Assembly (NCBI GenBank): GCA_937893945.1
Contig: CALCTA010000127.1
Span: 1 to 13,561 of the forward strand
From: an uncultured Clostridia bacterium
GTDB lineage: Bacteria; Bacillota; Clostridia; Oscillospirales; CAG-272
Reading direction: 5' to 3'
DNA: 13,561 nt
Shown here: positions 7,106 to 13,446 of the stretch, in pieces
Numbering within the stretch: the stretch's first letter is position 1
Layout: every line of letters begins with the position of its first letter
Translations under genes and position numbers: made by a program
The notes under the pieces: model-generated
The model's input: only the letters and a program-made list of their open reading frames with translations
What the model was told of the DNA's origin: nothing
Database searches by the model: none

Positions 7106-8140
7106 ATGCAAAACAATATCAAATTTATTCGCAAGCTTCCTATTCCTATGGACCTCAAGGCACAGTTTCCGCTCAAGGCTGAGTACTCTCAGAAGAAAAA
7201 AGAGAGAGACCGTGAGATAGCCGACGTATTTACGGGAAAGTCAAATAGGCTCATTCTCATCATCGGTCCTTGCTCTGCCGATCGCGAGGACGCGGTCCTT
7301 GATTATATCTCCCGCCTTGCTGCCGTTCAGGAAAAGGTAAATGAAAAAATACTCATAATTCCGAGAATTTATACAAACAAGCCCCGTACCACAGGCGACG
7401 GATATAAGGGCATGGTGCATCAGCCTGACCCCAACGCCGCTGAGGATATGCTCGAGGGCATAATCGCTATCCGCCGTCTCCATACCAGAGCTATCGAGGA
7501 GACTGGTCTCTTTTGCGCAGACGAGATGCTCTACCCCGAGAATTACCGCTACCTCTCGGATCTGCTCGCGTACGTTGCAGTCGGCGCGCGCTCGGTTGAA
7601 AACCAGCAGCACAGACTTACGGCAAGCGGCATCGACATTCCCGTAGGTATGAAGAACCCCACAGGCGGCGACATCTCGGTAATGCTCAACTCCATCACCG
7701 CTGCTCAGCACTCGCATACCTTCCTATATCGCGGATGGGAATGTCAGTCAAGCGGAAATCCCCTCACCCACGCTATTATGCGCGGATACGTCAACAAGCA
7801 CGGCGAATCGCTCCCGAACTATCACTTTGAGGATCTCGCGCATCTCTATAAGGAATACACCGCGAGAAACCTCGCTAATCCCGCGCTCATCGTTGACGCA
7901 AACCACGCAAATTCCGGCAAAAAGTATCTCGAGCAGTCGAGAATATGCAAGGACGTGCTTCACTCGGCGGCACATTCTCCCGAGATCAAGAGCTTGCTCA
8001 AGGGCTTTATGATAGAAAGCTATATCGAGGACGGCTCACAGAAGCCCACCGATGCGGTATATGGAAAGTCTATCACCGACCCTTGTCTCGGCTGGGCAAA
8101 GACAGAAAAGCTTATCTACGACCTCGCAGAGCTCGTTTGA
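7106..8140 (+). CDS. Class I 3-deoxy-7-phosphoheptulonate (DAHP) synthase
   Basis: 344-residue type I DAHP synthase of the AroF/AroG/AroH kind. It condenses phosphoenolpyruvate and erythrose 4-phosphate, the first step of the shikimate pathway to aromatic amino acids. Metal ligands of the family are in place: Cys-56 in IIGPCSADRE, His-267 in DANHANSGK, Glu-304 in MIESYIEDGSQ and Asp-325 in SITDPCLGW. KPRTTGDGYKG (92-102) and GMKNPTGGDI are substrate-binding segments. The frame is open upstream to 7070, but ATG at 7106 has AAAGG (7094-7098) at a good distance. The gene stands alone between its own promoter and terminator. Feedback sensitivity to Phe, Tyr or Trp cannot be read from this sequence, so AroF, AroG and AroH are not distinguished. 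Confidence 0.95.
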   Translation: MQNNIKFIRKLPIPMDLKAQFPLKAEYSQKKKERDREIADVFTGKSNRLILIIGPCSADREDAVLDYISRLAAVQEKVNEKILIIPRIYTNKPRTTGDGYKGMVHQPDPNAAEDMLEGIIAIRRLHTRAIEETGLFCADEMLYPENYRYLSDLLAYVAVGARSVENQQHRLTASGIDIPVGMKNPTGGDISVMLNSITAAQHSHTFLYRGWECQSSGNPLTHAIMRGYVNKHGESLPNYHFEDLAHLYKEYTARNLANPALIVDANHANSGKKYLEQSRICKDVLHSAAHSPEIKSLLKGFMIESYIEDGSQKPTDAVYGKSITDPCLGWAKTEKLIYDLAELV

Positions 8141-8160
8141 TACATCAGATAAAAGAAAAA

Positions 8161-8186
8161 CTCCCGTGCGCATCAGCGCACGGGAG
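8161..8186 (+). terminator. Intrinsic terminator of the DAHP synthase gene
   Basis: Perfect 11-bp GC-rich stem CTCCCGTGCGC (8161-8171) and GCGCACGGGAG (8176-8186) with loop ATCA, followed by CTTTGTTTATTT. The A-rich run just before it (AAAAGAAAAA) means it can also stop the minus-strand transcript of the microprotein gene that ends at 8197. Confidence 0.9.
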
Positions 8187-8196
8187 CTTTGTTTAT

Positions 8197-8292
8197 TTAA
8201 CAGCCGCAGCAGCAAACGAAAACGATGATAAGAGCGATGATGATCCACCAAACGTTGTTGTCGCCGAAAAGGTTACAAAGACAGTTATTCAT
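8197..8292 (-). CDS. 31-residue cysteine-rich membrane microprotein
   Basis: Short gene on the minus strand: ATG at 8292, TAA at 8197-8199. It is preceded by GGAGG seven bases from the ATG, a very good ribosome binding site. The product has three parts: a start with two cysteines (MNNCLCNLFGDNN), one hydrophobic stretch beginning with two tryptophans (WWIIIALIIVFV), and a cysteine tail (CCCGC). With five tail-region and N-terminal cysteines and a single membrane segment it resembles small Cys-rich membrane or sporulation-associated proteins that I recall in Clostridia, but I cannot name a family. It ends ten bases from a terminator. No clear promoter was found upstream; transcription might read on from the gene ending at 8379. 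Expression is inferred from the ribosome binding site and composition. Confidence 0.7.
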   Translation of the reverse strand: MNNCLCNLFGDNNVWWIIIALIIVFVCCCGC

Positions 8293-8378
8293 AATATATC
8301 CTCCGATTAAGATATGGGGGCTTTGCCCTCTCGATATCATAATATGCGGGGGATAATATTTTGTGATAGCTTTCTTTT

Positions 8379-9443
8379 TTAGATGCTGTCGTTAAATTCA
8401 ACGGGCTTGCCTGCCTCGTCGGATGCGAACGCCGCTTCCATTACCTTCATAACGCGCATAAGCTCTGCGTGCGTTACGATCTGCTCTGCCTTGCCGTCAA
8501 CAGCGAGACAGTAGTTGCGGTAGAAGTCGTGTACGTCGGACGCGGGAGAAGGAATGGTATATTCCGAGATAGTGTCCTTGTTTCTGGGCGCCATAGTCTT
8601 GGTAAGACCTGCGGCGGTAACTACGGGAACTACGTCCTTATCCTCCCAGTTCTTGCAGCAGACTACCTCACAGTCCTTACCCCAATCGCGCACGATAGCG
8701 CTTCCGTTCGTACCCGTCATATAGTGTCTGGGCATAGATATGAAGTTTGACGTTCCTACCTCGATCCTTGCGGTAAGTCCGCCCTCGAAGTAGATGTCGA
8801 GCTTAAATCCGTCGTCAACGACATAGTTTGTGATGTGGTCGCAACGGCAGTATATTCTCTCTATCTTCTTTTCCTTGACCATCTGAAGCGTCTGGTCGAT
8901 AAGATGCACGCCCCAGTCAAGTATCATTCCGCCGCCGTGCTCCTTCTTTCCGCGCCAGTCGCCGGGGATACCGTGAGAGCCCTGAACTCTCGACTCTATG
9001 TTGGTTACCTCGCCAAGATCGCCCGACTCATATACCTGCTTCATAAGCAGAAAGTCAGCGTCCCATCTTCTGTTCTGGTGAGTGGTAAAGAGCTTACCCG
9101 TTCTCAAGGAAGCCGCCATGATCTCTTCAAGCTCCTTGCAGCTAAGGCACACGGGCTTTTCGCTGATAACGTGCTTGCCTGCCTCAAGAGCGGCAATAGA
9201 GAGCGGCTTATGCAGCTCGTTGGGGACTGCGATAGTAACTATATCAACAGACTCGTCAGAGAGAAGATCCTCAAACGAGGAATAAACGTGTATATTTTCT
9301 TCGAGTGCCTTCTGACGTCTGGACTCCTTGATGTCCCAGATACCGCGAAGCTCAGCAACGTCGCTTGCGAGAAGCTTTCTCTTGTGCCAGCTACCCATTC
9401 CGCCAAATCCGACTATGGCAACACCCTTTTTGTTAGTACTCAT
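8379..9443 (-). CDS. Gfo/Idh/MocA-family NAD(P)-dependent oxidoreductase
   Basis: 354-residue oxidoreductase of the glucose-fructose oxidoreductase / inositol dehydrogenase / rhizopine catabolism family, usually oxidising sugars or inositols with NAD(P). The N-terminal Rossmann fold shows VGFGGMGSWH (11-20), the dinucleotide-binding glycine pattern, and SEKPVCLS with the conserved Lys-96. The C-terminal domain contains GGGMILDWGVHLIDQ (170-184), with Asp-176, His-180 and Asp-183 in the usual catalytic region. AAAGGA stands seven bases before the ATG at 9443. No sugar transporter or kinase lies nearby, so the substrate is unknown. It is transcribed away from lepA. Confidence 0.92.
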   Translation of the reverse strand: MSTNKKGVAIVGFGGMGSWHKRKLLASDVAELRGIWDIKESRRQKALEENIHVYSSFEDLLSDESVDIVTIAVPNELHKPLSIAALEAGKHVISEKPVCLSCKELEEIMAASLRTGKLFTTHQNRRWDADFLLMKQVYESGDLGEVTNIESRVQGSHGIPGDWRGKKEHGGGMILDWGVHLIDQTLQMVKEKKIERIYCRCDHITNYVVDDGFKLDIYFEGGLTARIEVGTSNFISMPRHYMTGTNGSAIVRDWGKDCEVVCCKNWEDKDVVPVVTAAGLTKTMAPRNKDTISEYTIPSPASDVHDFYRNYCLAVDGKAEQIVTHAELMRVMKVMEAAFASDEAGKPVEFNDSI

Positions 9444-9496
9444 ATCAATTTCCTTTCACTGTAGCACAGTAATATATGCAAAAGAGTTATTCGCTT

Positions 9497-9512
9497 GAGG
9501 GGAACACCCCTC
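9497..9512 (-). promoter_or_regulatory. Leader hairpin upstream of the oxidoreductase gene
   Basis: GAGGGG (9497-9502) and CCCCTC (9507-9512) pair perfectly around AACA. On the minus strand it would lie at the very 5' end of a transcript starting near 9515. It could stabilise the mRNA or be an operator; there is no T-run on that strand after it. Confidence 0.45.
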
Positions 9513-9521
9513 TATAACAAT

Positions 9522-9550
9522 ATTTTGCCACCTTTTGTCTTATATGTCAA
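9522..9550 (-). promoter_or_regulatory. Possible promoter of the oxidoreductase gene
   Basis: On the minus strand a perfect TTGACA (9550-9545) is followed by 17 bases and CAAAAT (9527-9522), a 4-of-6 match to the -10 consensus. The start would be near 9515, giving a leader of about 70 bases. The weak -10 lowers confidence. Confidence 0.4.
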
Positions 9551-9638
9551 GTAAATATGTCTAAATAAGCAATATTTGTCCACTTTTTCGCAAGTTTGTA
9601 CAGAAAACGAAAAAAAGATAAAAAATATTAAAATCCTC

Positions 9639-9667
9639 TTGAGAAATTCTCAAAAATATTATATAAT
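9639..9667 (+). promoter_or_regulatory. Promoter of lepA, with palindrome over the -35 element
   Basis: TTGAGA (9639-9644), a 17-base spacer and TATAAT (9662-9667). The -35 hexamer is the left end of a perfect palindrome of 7-base arms around one base (TTGAGAA, A, TTCTCAA; 9639-9653). A repressor binding there would block RNA polymerase, but a chance AT-rich palindrome is possible. Confidence 0.75.
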
Positions 9668-9713
9668 ATAGAGCGAAGATTTATTGCAATTAAGAAAAAG
9701 CACGGAGATCAAG

Positions 9714-11312
9714 ATGTCATATAGCGAAAAGCAAAGTAAAATACGAAATTTTTCAATAATAGCGCACATCGACCACGGAAAGTCAACCCTCGCCGACAGA
9801 ATTCTTGAGGCGACCGAGACTGTTTCCAAGCGTGAGATGGAGGAACAGCTGCTCGACAATATGGACCTCGAGCGTGAGAGAGGTATCACTATCAAGGCGC
9901 GCGCGGTGCGAATGAACTACAAGGCTCCCGACGGCGAGATATATCAGTTCAACCTCATCGACACCCCCGGCCACGTTGACTTTAACTACGAGGTGTCGCG
10001 CTCGCTCAACGCCTGCGACGGCGCTCTGCTCGTCGTTGACGCAACTCAGGGAATTGAGGCGCAGACGCTCGCAAACGCCTATCTCGCGGTTGACGCTAAC
10101 CTTGAGATAATCCCCGTTATAAATAAGATAGACCTTCCCTCTGCCGACATCGAGCGCGTGCGAGGCGAGATCGAGGATATCATCGGTATTCCCGCAGAGG
10201 ACTGCCCTGCGGTCTCGGCAAAGACCGGACTTAACATCGAGCAGGTGCTGTCTGCGGCTGTTGACGGTATTCCCGCGCCCGCGGGAGATATCGACGCGCC
10301 CCTCAAGGCGCTCATCTTCGACTCCTACTACGACAGCTACCTCGGCGTCGTTGTAAACGTGCGAGTATTCGACGGTCAGGTCAAGAGCGGAGACAAGATA
10401 AAGCTGATGAGCAACGACGCCACCTTTGACGTTGTTGACGTAGGATTTATGACAGCCTTCGGACTTCAGAAGTGCGAGACCCTCTCGGCAGGCGAGGTTG
10501 GATATATCACCGCTTCTATCAAGAGCGTTGGCGAGACGAGAGTAGGCGATACAGTTACTCTTGCCGCCACCCCCACAGACGAAGCTCTCCCCGGCTTTAA
10601 GGCGGTTCAGCCTATGGTCTATGCGGGTATCTACCCCGCAGACGGCGCAAGATACGGCGACCTTCGCGACGCGCTTGAGAAGCTTCAGCTCAACGACGCG
10701 GCGCTCGTGTTTGAGCCCGAGACCTCGATAGCCCTCGGATTTGGCTTCAGATGCGGCTTCCTCGGACTTCTCCATATGGAGATAATCGAGGAGAGACTTG
10801 AGAGAGAGTTCAACCTTGACCTTATCACCACCGCGCCCTCGGTTATCTACGAGGTAAAGCGCAAGGGCGGCGATCTTATCAGGATAGACAACCCCTCGAA
10901 CTTCCCCACCGCAGACGAGATAGAGATAGCATATGAGCCGATAGTAAAGGCGAGCATCATCGCACCCGTGGAATACGTGGGCGGACTGATGGAGCTTTGT
11001 CAGGACAGGCGTGGAGTTTTCAAGGATATGAATGATGCAATCGCTGCTGCTAAGGTTAATATCTCTGGTGTTAATGCTGACGGTGTTGGTGTTTTTGTTA
11101 CTGAAACAAAAAATGAAGAGGATAACCATTACTCATATGCTATTGAAGCTAAAGGTTTAGCTACATCTGATGCATTAGAAGGTGTCGATGAGCGTCTCGA
11201 AACAGTGGAAGGTGCTTACGTTAAAGAAGTTGTCGCTAATGGTATATCTTACAAACCTGAAGCAAACGTTCTTGACCTTTCAGCATTGGTTATTGACGGT
11301 GGTGAATATTAA
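9714..11312 (+). CDS. lepA: Elongation factor 4 (LepA), C-terminus replaced by phage-like sequence
   Basis: Ribosome-associated translational GTPase LepA (EF-4). GTPase motifs are complete: AHIDHGKST (17-25), RERGITIKA (55-63), DTPGHVDF (83-90), NKID (137-140) and SAKTG (168-172). The domain II and EF-G-like domains follow with high similarity to the family through ELCQDRRGVFKDM. The start is ATG at 9714 with GGAG six bases upstream. At about residue 439 (base 11,030) the LepA sequence stops: the next conserved part of domain V and the LepA-specific C-terminal domain, roughly 160 residues, are absent. The remaining 93 residues have AT-rich codons and phage-type composition. LepA is normally about 600 residues; this frame gives 532. 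A misassembly is far more likely than a real fusion because composition, codon use and gene-start style all change at the same point. Confidence 0.9.
   Translation: MSYSEKQSKIRNFSIIAHIDHGKSTLADRILEATETVSKREMEEQLLDNMDLERERGITIKARAVRMNYKAPDGEIYQFNLIDTPGHVDFNYEVSRSLNACDGALLVVDATQGIEAQTLANAYLAVDANLEIIPVINKIDLPSADIERVRGEIEDIIGIPAEDCPAVSAKTGLNIEQVLSAAVDGIPAPAGDIDAPLKALIFDSYYDSYLGVVVNVRVFDGQVKSGDKIKLMSNDATFDVVDVGFMTAFGLQKCETLSAGEVGYITASIKSVGETRVGDTVTLAATPTDEALPGFKAVQPMVYAGIYPADGARYGDLRDALEKLQLNDAALVFEPETSIALGFGFRCGFLGLLHMEIIEERLEREFNLDLITTAPSVIYEVKRKGGDLIRIDNPSNFPTADEIEIAYEPIVKASIIAPVEYVGGLMELCQDRRGVFKDMNDAIAAAKVNISGVNADGVGVFVTETKNEEDNHYSYAIEAKGLATSDALEGVDERLETVEGAYVKEVVANGISYKPEANVLDLSALVIDGGEY
11031..11312 (+). 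CDS. C-terminal fragment of a phage-type structural protein
   Basis: 93 residues in frame with truncated lepA but clearly of different origin: codons switch from G/C-ended (CTC, GGC, GAG) to A/T-ended (GGT, GCT, GAA, TTA). The sequence is rich in Asn, Val and Gly, has a short coiled-coil-like part (DALEGVDERLETVEG) and ends LDLSALVIDGGEY. This looks like the end of a phage tail or appendage protein. Its start and N-terminal part are not in the window. It is followed by a terminator, then by another structural-type gene in the same direction. The specific family is not recognised. Confidence 0.55.
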   Translation, partial: NDAIAAAKVNISGVNADGVGVFVTETKNEEDNHYSYAIEAKGLATSDALEGVDERLETVEGAYVKEVVANGISYKPEANVLDLSALVIDGGEY

Positions 11313-11338
11313 TAGTAATATAAAATCACTATATATGG

Positions 11339-11366
11339 AAACGCACTCATATTTGGGTGCGTTTTT
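11339..11366 (+). terminator. Intrinsic terminator after the phage-type fragment
   Basis: AAACGCAC and GTGCGTTT arms, extended by a T:G and a C:G pair, enclose a loop ATATTT and are followed by a T-rich run. It lies about 30 bases after the stop codon at 11312. Confidence 0.8.
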
Positions 11367-11403
11367 ATTTATATTAGATATTTATATAAAAAACTAATAC
11401 AAT

Positions 11404-12279
11404 ATGGCAAAAGCAATAATTAATAAACACATAAATAGCGTTCAGGATGTAGTCTTAACAGAATTATTTGTTAAGGACGAAGAAAAAAATAAAGGTGAAC
11501 TCGTTATATGTAACGACCCAGAGAATCCTACAATTTATATTATGGACACAACCGGCAATCCTAGAAAAATTGCGGGAGGTGGTGGTTCTGGTTCAAGCGA
11601 AGCGTATGATGACACTGCCATTTGGAATGCTGTAAATAAAAACACAGAGGCAATTGCTGAACTTAAAGAAAATCCTAGTGGTGATATTGATGAGGTCGTA
11701 GAAACGTTGACCAAGGATATAGAGGGCATTAATGAAACAGTTAATACTCTTGACGGTATCGTAACAGGCATTACGGAAACAGTTAATGGTGTTACTGAAA
11801 ATTTAAGTACAGTTTCAGCGTCTATTGGAGAGGTTCCAGAAGGCTCAACGATTGTCGGAATGGTTAACGATGTACAAGGTGCAACAGAAGCGAATGCACA
11901 AGCAATCGAGGATGCAAAAACCACTATTAGTAATGTAGAAAGCGCCTTAACAGAAGAGATTGAATCTTTAAAACTTGTTGACTCTCAGAATAAAGAAGAC
12001 CTTAATAGTGCAATTACATCAATTGGTAATAGATTAAACTTTACAATTGAGTCAATCGGCACTGTTGCAGAGGGTACAACTGTTGTTGGAATGATTAACG
12101 ATGTACAAGGTGCAATAGAAGCAAATGCACAAGCAATTGCTGATAACAAGACTGTTATTGACGAGTACACCGTAAACGGTAAAAATATTTCAGAAAATCC
12201 AGTTTTAAACACAGATTATTCCACTTATAAAAGAGGGTCCTCTTCCAGGTTTTATACTTTTCATTGTATCCCCTTTTAA
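11404..12279 (+). CDS. Phage tail-type coiled-coil protein, truncated by a junction
   Basis: 291-codon frame; about the first 270 codons are native. The N-terminal ~55 residues form a compact domain (INKHINSVQDVVLTELFV, then ELVICNDPENPTIYIMD), followed by a glycine linker (GGGGSGSS) and a long heptad-like region rich in Ile, Val, Glu, Thr and Asn. Two copies of a ~28-residue motif (IGEVPEGSTIVGMVNDVQG and IGTVAEGTTVVGMINDVQG) lie 77 residues apart. N-terminal anchor, Gly linker and trimeric-type coiled coil fit a phage tail fibre or stalk protein. There is no Shine-Dalgarno sequence before the ATG, only A/T-rich DNA, as is usual in Bacteroidetes and their phages, unlike the first 11 kb. The last ~20 codons (from about 12,217) come from unrelated DNA, so the true C-terminus is missing. 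Confidence 0.65.
   Translation: MAKAIINKHINSVQDVVLTELFVKDEEKNKGELVICNDPENPTIYIMDTTGNPRKIAGGGGSGSSEAYDDTAIWNAVNKNTEAIAELKENPSGDIDEVVETLTKDIEGINETVNTLDGIVTGITETVNGVTENLSTVSASIGEVPEGSTIVGMVNDVQGATEANAQAIEDAKTTISNVESALTEEIESLKLVDSQNKEDLNSAITSIGNRLNFTIESIGTVAEGTTVVGMINDVQGAIEANAQAIADNKTVIDEYTVNGKNISENPVLNTDYSTYKRGSSSRFYTFHCIPF
11824..12138 (+). repeat. Diverged internal repeat, 231-bp period
   Basis: An ~84-bp unit at about 11824-11907 recurs at 12055-12138 with the reading frame kept (period 77 codons). Both copies encode the pattern I-G-x-V-x-E-G-[ST]-T-x-V-G-M-[VI]-N-D-V-Q-G followed by EANAQAI. This is typical of repeats that extend fibre shafts by duplication. Confidence 0.8.
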
Positions 12280-12316
12280 ATGACTGTTTTATTTCTTTTT
12301 CTTTGATTAGCGCATA
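12217..12316 (-). other. Foreign ~100-bp patch carrying the start of a minus-strand gene
   Basis: This patch interrupts two phage-like coding stretches. On the minus strand it has AAGGGG a few bases before ATG at 12264, then a frame reading MKSIKPGRGPSFISGI that runs to about 12217, where it meets the phage sequence and soon a stop. KPGRGPS near the N-terminus of a small membrane protein is a pattern I recall from Clostridia-type genomes, but I cannot name a family. The edges are approximate. It appears to be a short piece of bacterial DNA, including the 5' untranslated region, spliced between phage sequences. Confidence 0.5.
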
Positions 12317-12336
12317 CTATTAGTAAAATCGAAATT

Positions 12337-12570
12337 ATGCTTGCTAATACAACATTAGCACTTACAGCAGCAATTAATGATTTGGAATCAAAAATAGGTA
12401 GTCCTTCTGTATATGATGAGAACAACAATTTAGTGACTCCAGCATCTGGGTTACATCAGAAAATCGATAATACAATTATTGAATTTAATACAAAAATAAA
12501 CGATTTTGAAAATCGTTTGAAAACACTTGAAGATTTATATAACGAATCCACTACAGAACCTGAGGTTTAA
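12337..12570 (+). CDS. C-terminal part of a phage-type structural protein
   Basis: 77 codons from ATG, but the frame is open back to 12307 and the coding pattern seems to begin near 12,317 (ISKIEIMLANTT), so this is probably the tail of a larger protein whose start is not present. The sequence is helical with heptad-like spacing (LALTAAINDLESKIG and INDFENRLKTLEDLY) and ends in acidic residues. No ribosome binding site precedes the ATG. It is very likely the end of the same or the next phage tail-type gene as at 11404, with the middle lost at the 12,217-12,316 patch. A strong terminator follows the stop. Confidence 0.5.
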   Translation: MLANTTLALTAAINDLESKIGSPSVYDENNNLVTPASGLHQKIDNTIIEFNTKINDFENRLKTLEDLYNESTTEPEV

Positions 12571-12578
12571 ATATAATA

Positions 12579-12607
12579 AAAAAGGAGTTCATAACGAACT
12601 CCTTTTT
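12579..12607. terminator. Bidirectional terminator in the phage-like segment
   Basis: 12-bp arms (12579-12590 and 12596-12607: A-run plus GGAGTTC, GAACTCC plus T-run) around ATAAC. It stands nine bases after the plus-strand stop and overlaps the stop codon (12589-12591) of the minus-strand gene. Confidence 0.85.
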
Positions 12608-12747
12608 ATTTTTTTATTATACCACCACCGTCTAAATTTCATTTTTAATCCTTTCCAATAGTTTGGTTTTGGTGGGTTGTCTAAATACTTTTTAATATTA
12701 TCCATTCTAGTAATTGGTATAAATCCATCTTTAATATTCGAAGAAAT
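12589..12747 (-). CDS. Small basic phage-type protein or C-terminal fragment
   Basis: On the minus strand an open frame runs from 12747 to the TGA at 12589-12591. An ATG at 12705 would give a 38-residue basic protein (MDNIKKYLDNPPKPNYWKG, then MKFRRWWYNKKIKRSSL). Upstream codons (NIKDGFIPITR) continue in the same style without a good start or ribosome binding site. The piece may therefore be the C-terminal end of a larger protein cut by the junction near 12,740. It is Lys/Trp/Tyr-rich and convergent to the tail-type genes. No family recognised. Confidence 0.45.
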   Translation of the reverse strand: MSSNIKDGFIPITRMDNIKKYLDNPPKPNYWKGLKMKFRRWWYNKKIKRSSL

Positions 12748-12838
12748 CTATAAACTTAAAAGGGATGCTTTTGTTTTAAAGGATGCTCTTGAAGGATTGC
12801 CAGAACTTGCATCTAAAGAAGATAAAGGAAGGACAGAT
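12740..12838 (+). other. Second ~100-bp coding patch of unknown origin
   Basis: About 33 codons on the plus strand read as a plausible helical protein (EEIYKLKRDAFVLKDALEG, then LPELASKEDKGRTD) with no start of its own; the codons to either side look non-coding in this frame. It lies between the minus-strand phage-type fragment and a palindrome. Its length is close to that of the patch at 12,217-12,316. The protein family is not recognised. Confidence 0.35.
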
Positions 12839-12856
12839 ATAGAAAATTCTATATCT
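12835..12856. repeat. Perfect short palindrome at a probable junction
   Basis: AGATATAGAA (12835-12844) and TTCTATATCT (12847-12856) are perfect complements around two bases. The palindrome sits where the coding style changes again. It may be a fold-back joint or a chance AT-rich dyad. Confidence 0.6.
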
Positions 12857-12889
12857 TTATTATCTTCTGTATCTTGTTTTTGCTGCTTT

Positions 12890-13379
12890 GCAAGATGACA
12901 TTCTTCGTACTCCGGAAGCAGAAGTTGCAGCCACACCTGAGCCTGCACCAATTCCTCAGCCAATTGCCCCTATTCAGCCGATTGCGCAGAGTGCTCAAAC
13001 CGCCGTGCCTCTATTTGAACAATTGGATGAGAAACCCAAATCAACAGGCATTAAACTCAGTTTTGATCCCGATGCACCTGCAGCATCTCCGATCGAATCT
13101 CCTGTGAATACTGTCGTTTCTGATGCTCAGGATCCCGTCAATACGGCTGCTGTCAATCCGTTGCTCACAGAACGCCGCGAACGTAAAAGAGAAGAAACAT
13201 CTTTGGATGATCTCATTAAATTGAACAATATCAACGCAAAAAAATCACAAGACATCATTATGAACGGTGTCGATACGAAAAAAGTCCAAGCACGACGCCG
13301 CGAACGTCCTGTTGAAGAAGCCCCCAGCATTCCTACACCTAAAAAAGGTGGATTCCTCTCTAATCTGTTCAAAAAATAA
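12890..13379 (+). CDS. Pro/Ala-rich protein upstream of a DnaK homologue, 5' end missing
   Basis: About 160 codons of a protein whose start is not present: the frame is open leftwards through the join near 12,890, and the first usable codon there is a TTG without a ribosome binding site. The N-terminal part is disordered (TPEPAPIPQPIAPIQPIAQS). A helical, charged part follows (SLDDLIKLNNINAKKSQD), then basic arginine-rich segments (ERRERKREE, QARRRERP) and a C-terminal GGFLSNLFKK. Codon use is intermediate and differs from both the phage-like and the Clostridia-like parts. The gene is 67 bp upstream of a dnaK-type gene on the same strand. I do not recognise the family; the C-terminal amphipathic end could bind a membrane or a partner. 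Confidence 0.55.
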
Positions 13380-13383
13380 AAGC

Positions 13384-13411
13384 CGTATTTAGCATTATTC
13401 CATTAAATACG
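13384..13411. repeat. Inverted repeat upstream of the DnaK homologue
   Basis: CGTATTTA (13384-13391) and TAAATACG (13404-13411) around 12 bases, a few bases after the stop at 13379. There is no T-run, so it is a poor terminator. It could be an operator for the downstream chaperone gene. Confidence 0.4.
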
Positions 13412-13446
13412 ATCATCTCACCTCCAACATAAGCCTAGAATAAACC

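Larger units (their letters stand above)
9444..9713. other. Divergent intergenic region between the oxidoreductase and lepA
   Basis: 270 AT-rich bases with no gene. They hold a weak minus-strand promoter (9522-9550), a perfect 6-bp hairpin (9497-9512), a strong plus-strand promoter (9639-9667) and a palindrome over its -35 element (9639-9653). Confidence 0.7.

Noticed and set aside
8300..8378. Terminator-like GGGC-AAA-GCCC after the oxidoreductase gene
   Set aside because: The stem is short and no T-run follows it on either strand.
9783..11129. 448-codon open frame on the minus strand opposite lepA
   Set aside because: It lies entirely antisense to a well-conserved LepA and extends across the chimeric joint; the composition is that of a shadow of a G/C-ended codon pattern, with no ribosome binding site.
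11018..11312. A natural LepA-phage fusion protein or new translation-linked system
   Set aside because: The join removes conserved LepA domains, and base composition and gene-start style change at the same point; misassembly explains it with fewer assumptions.
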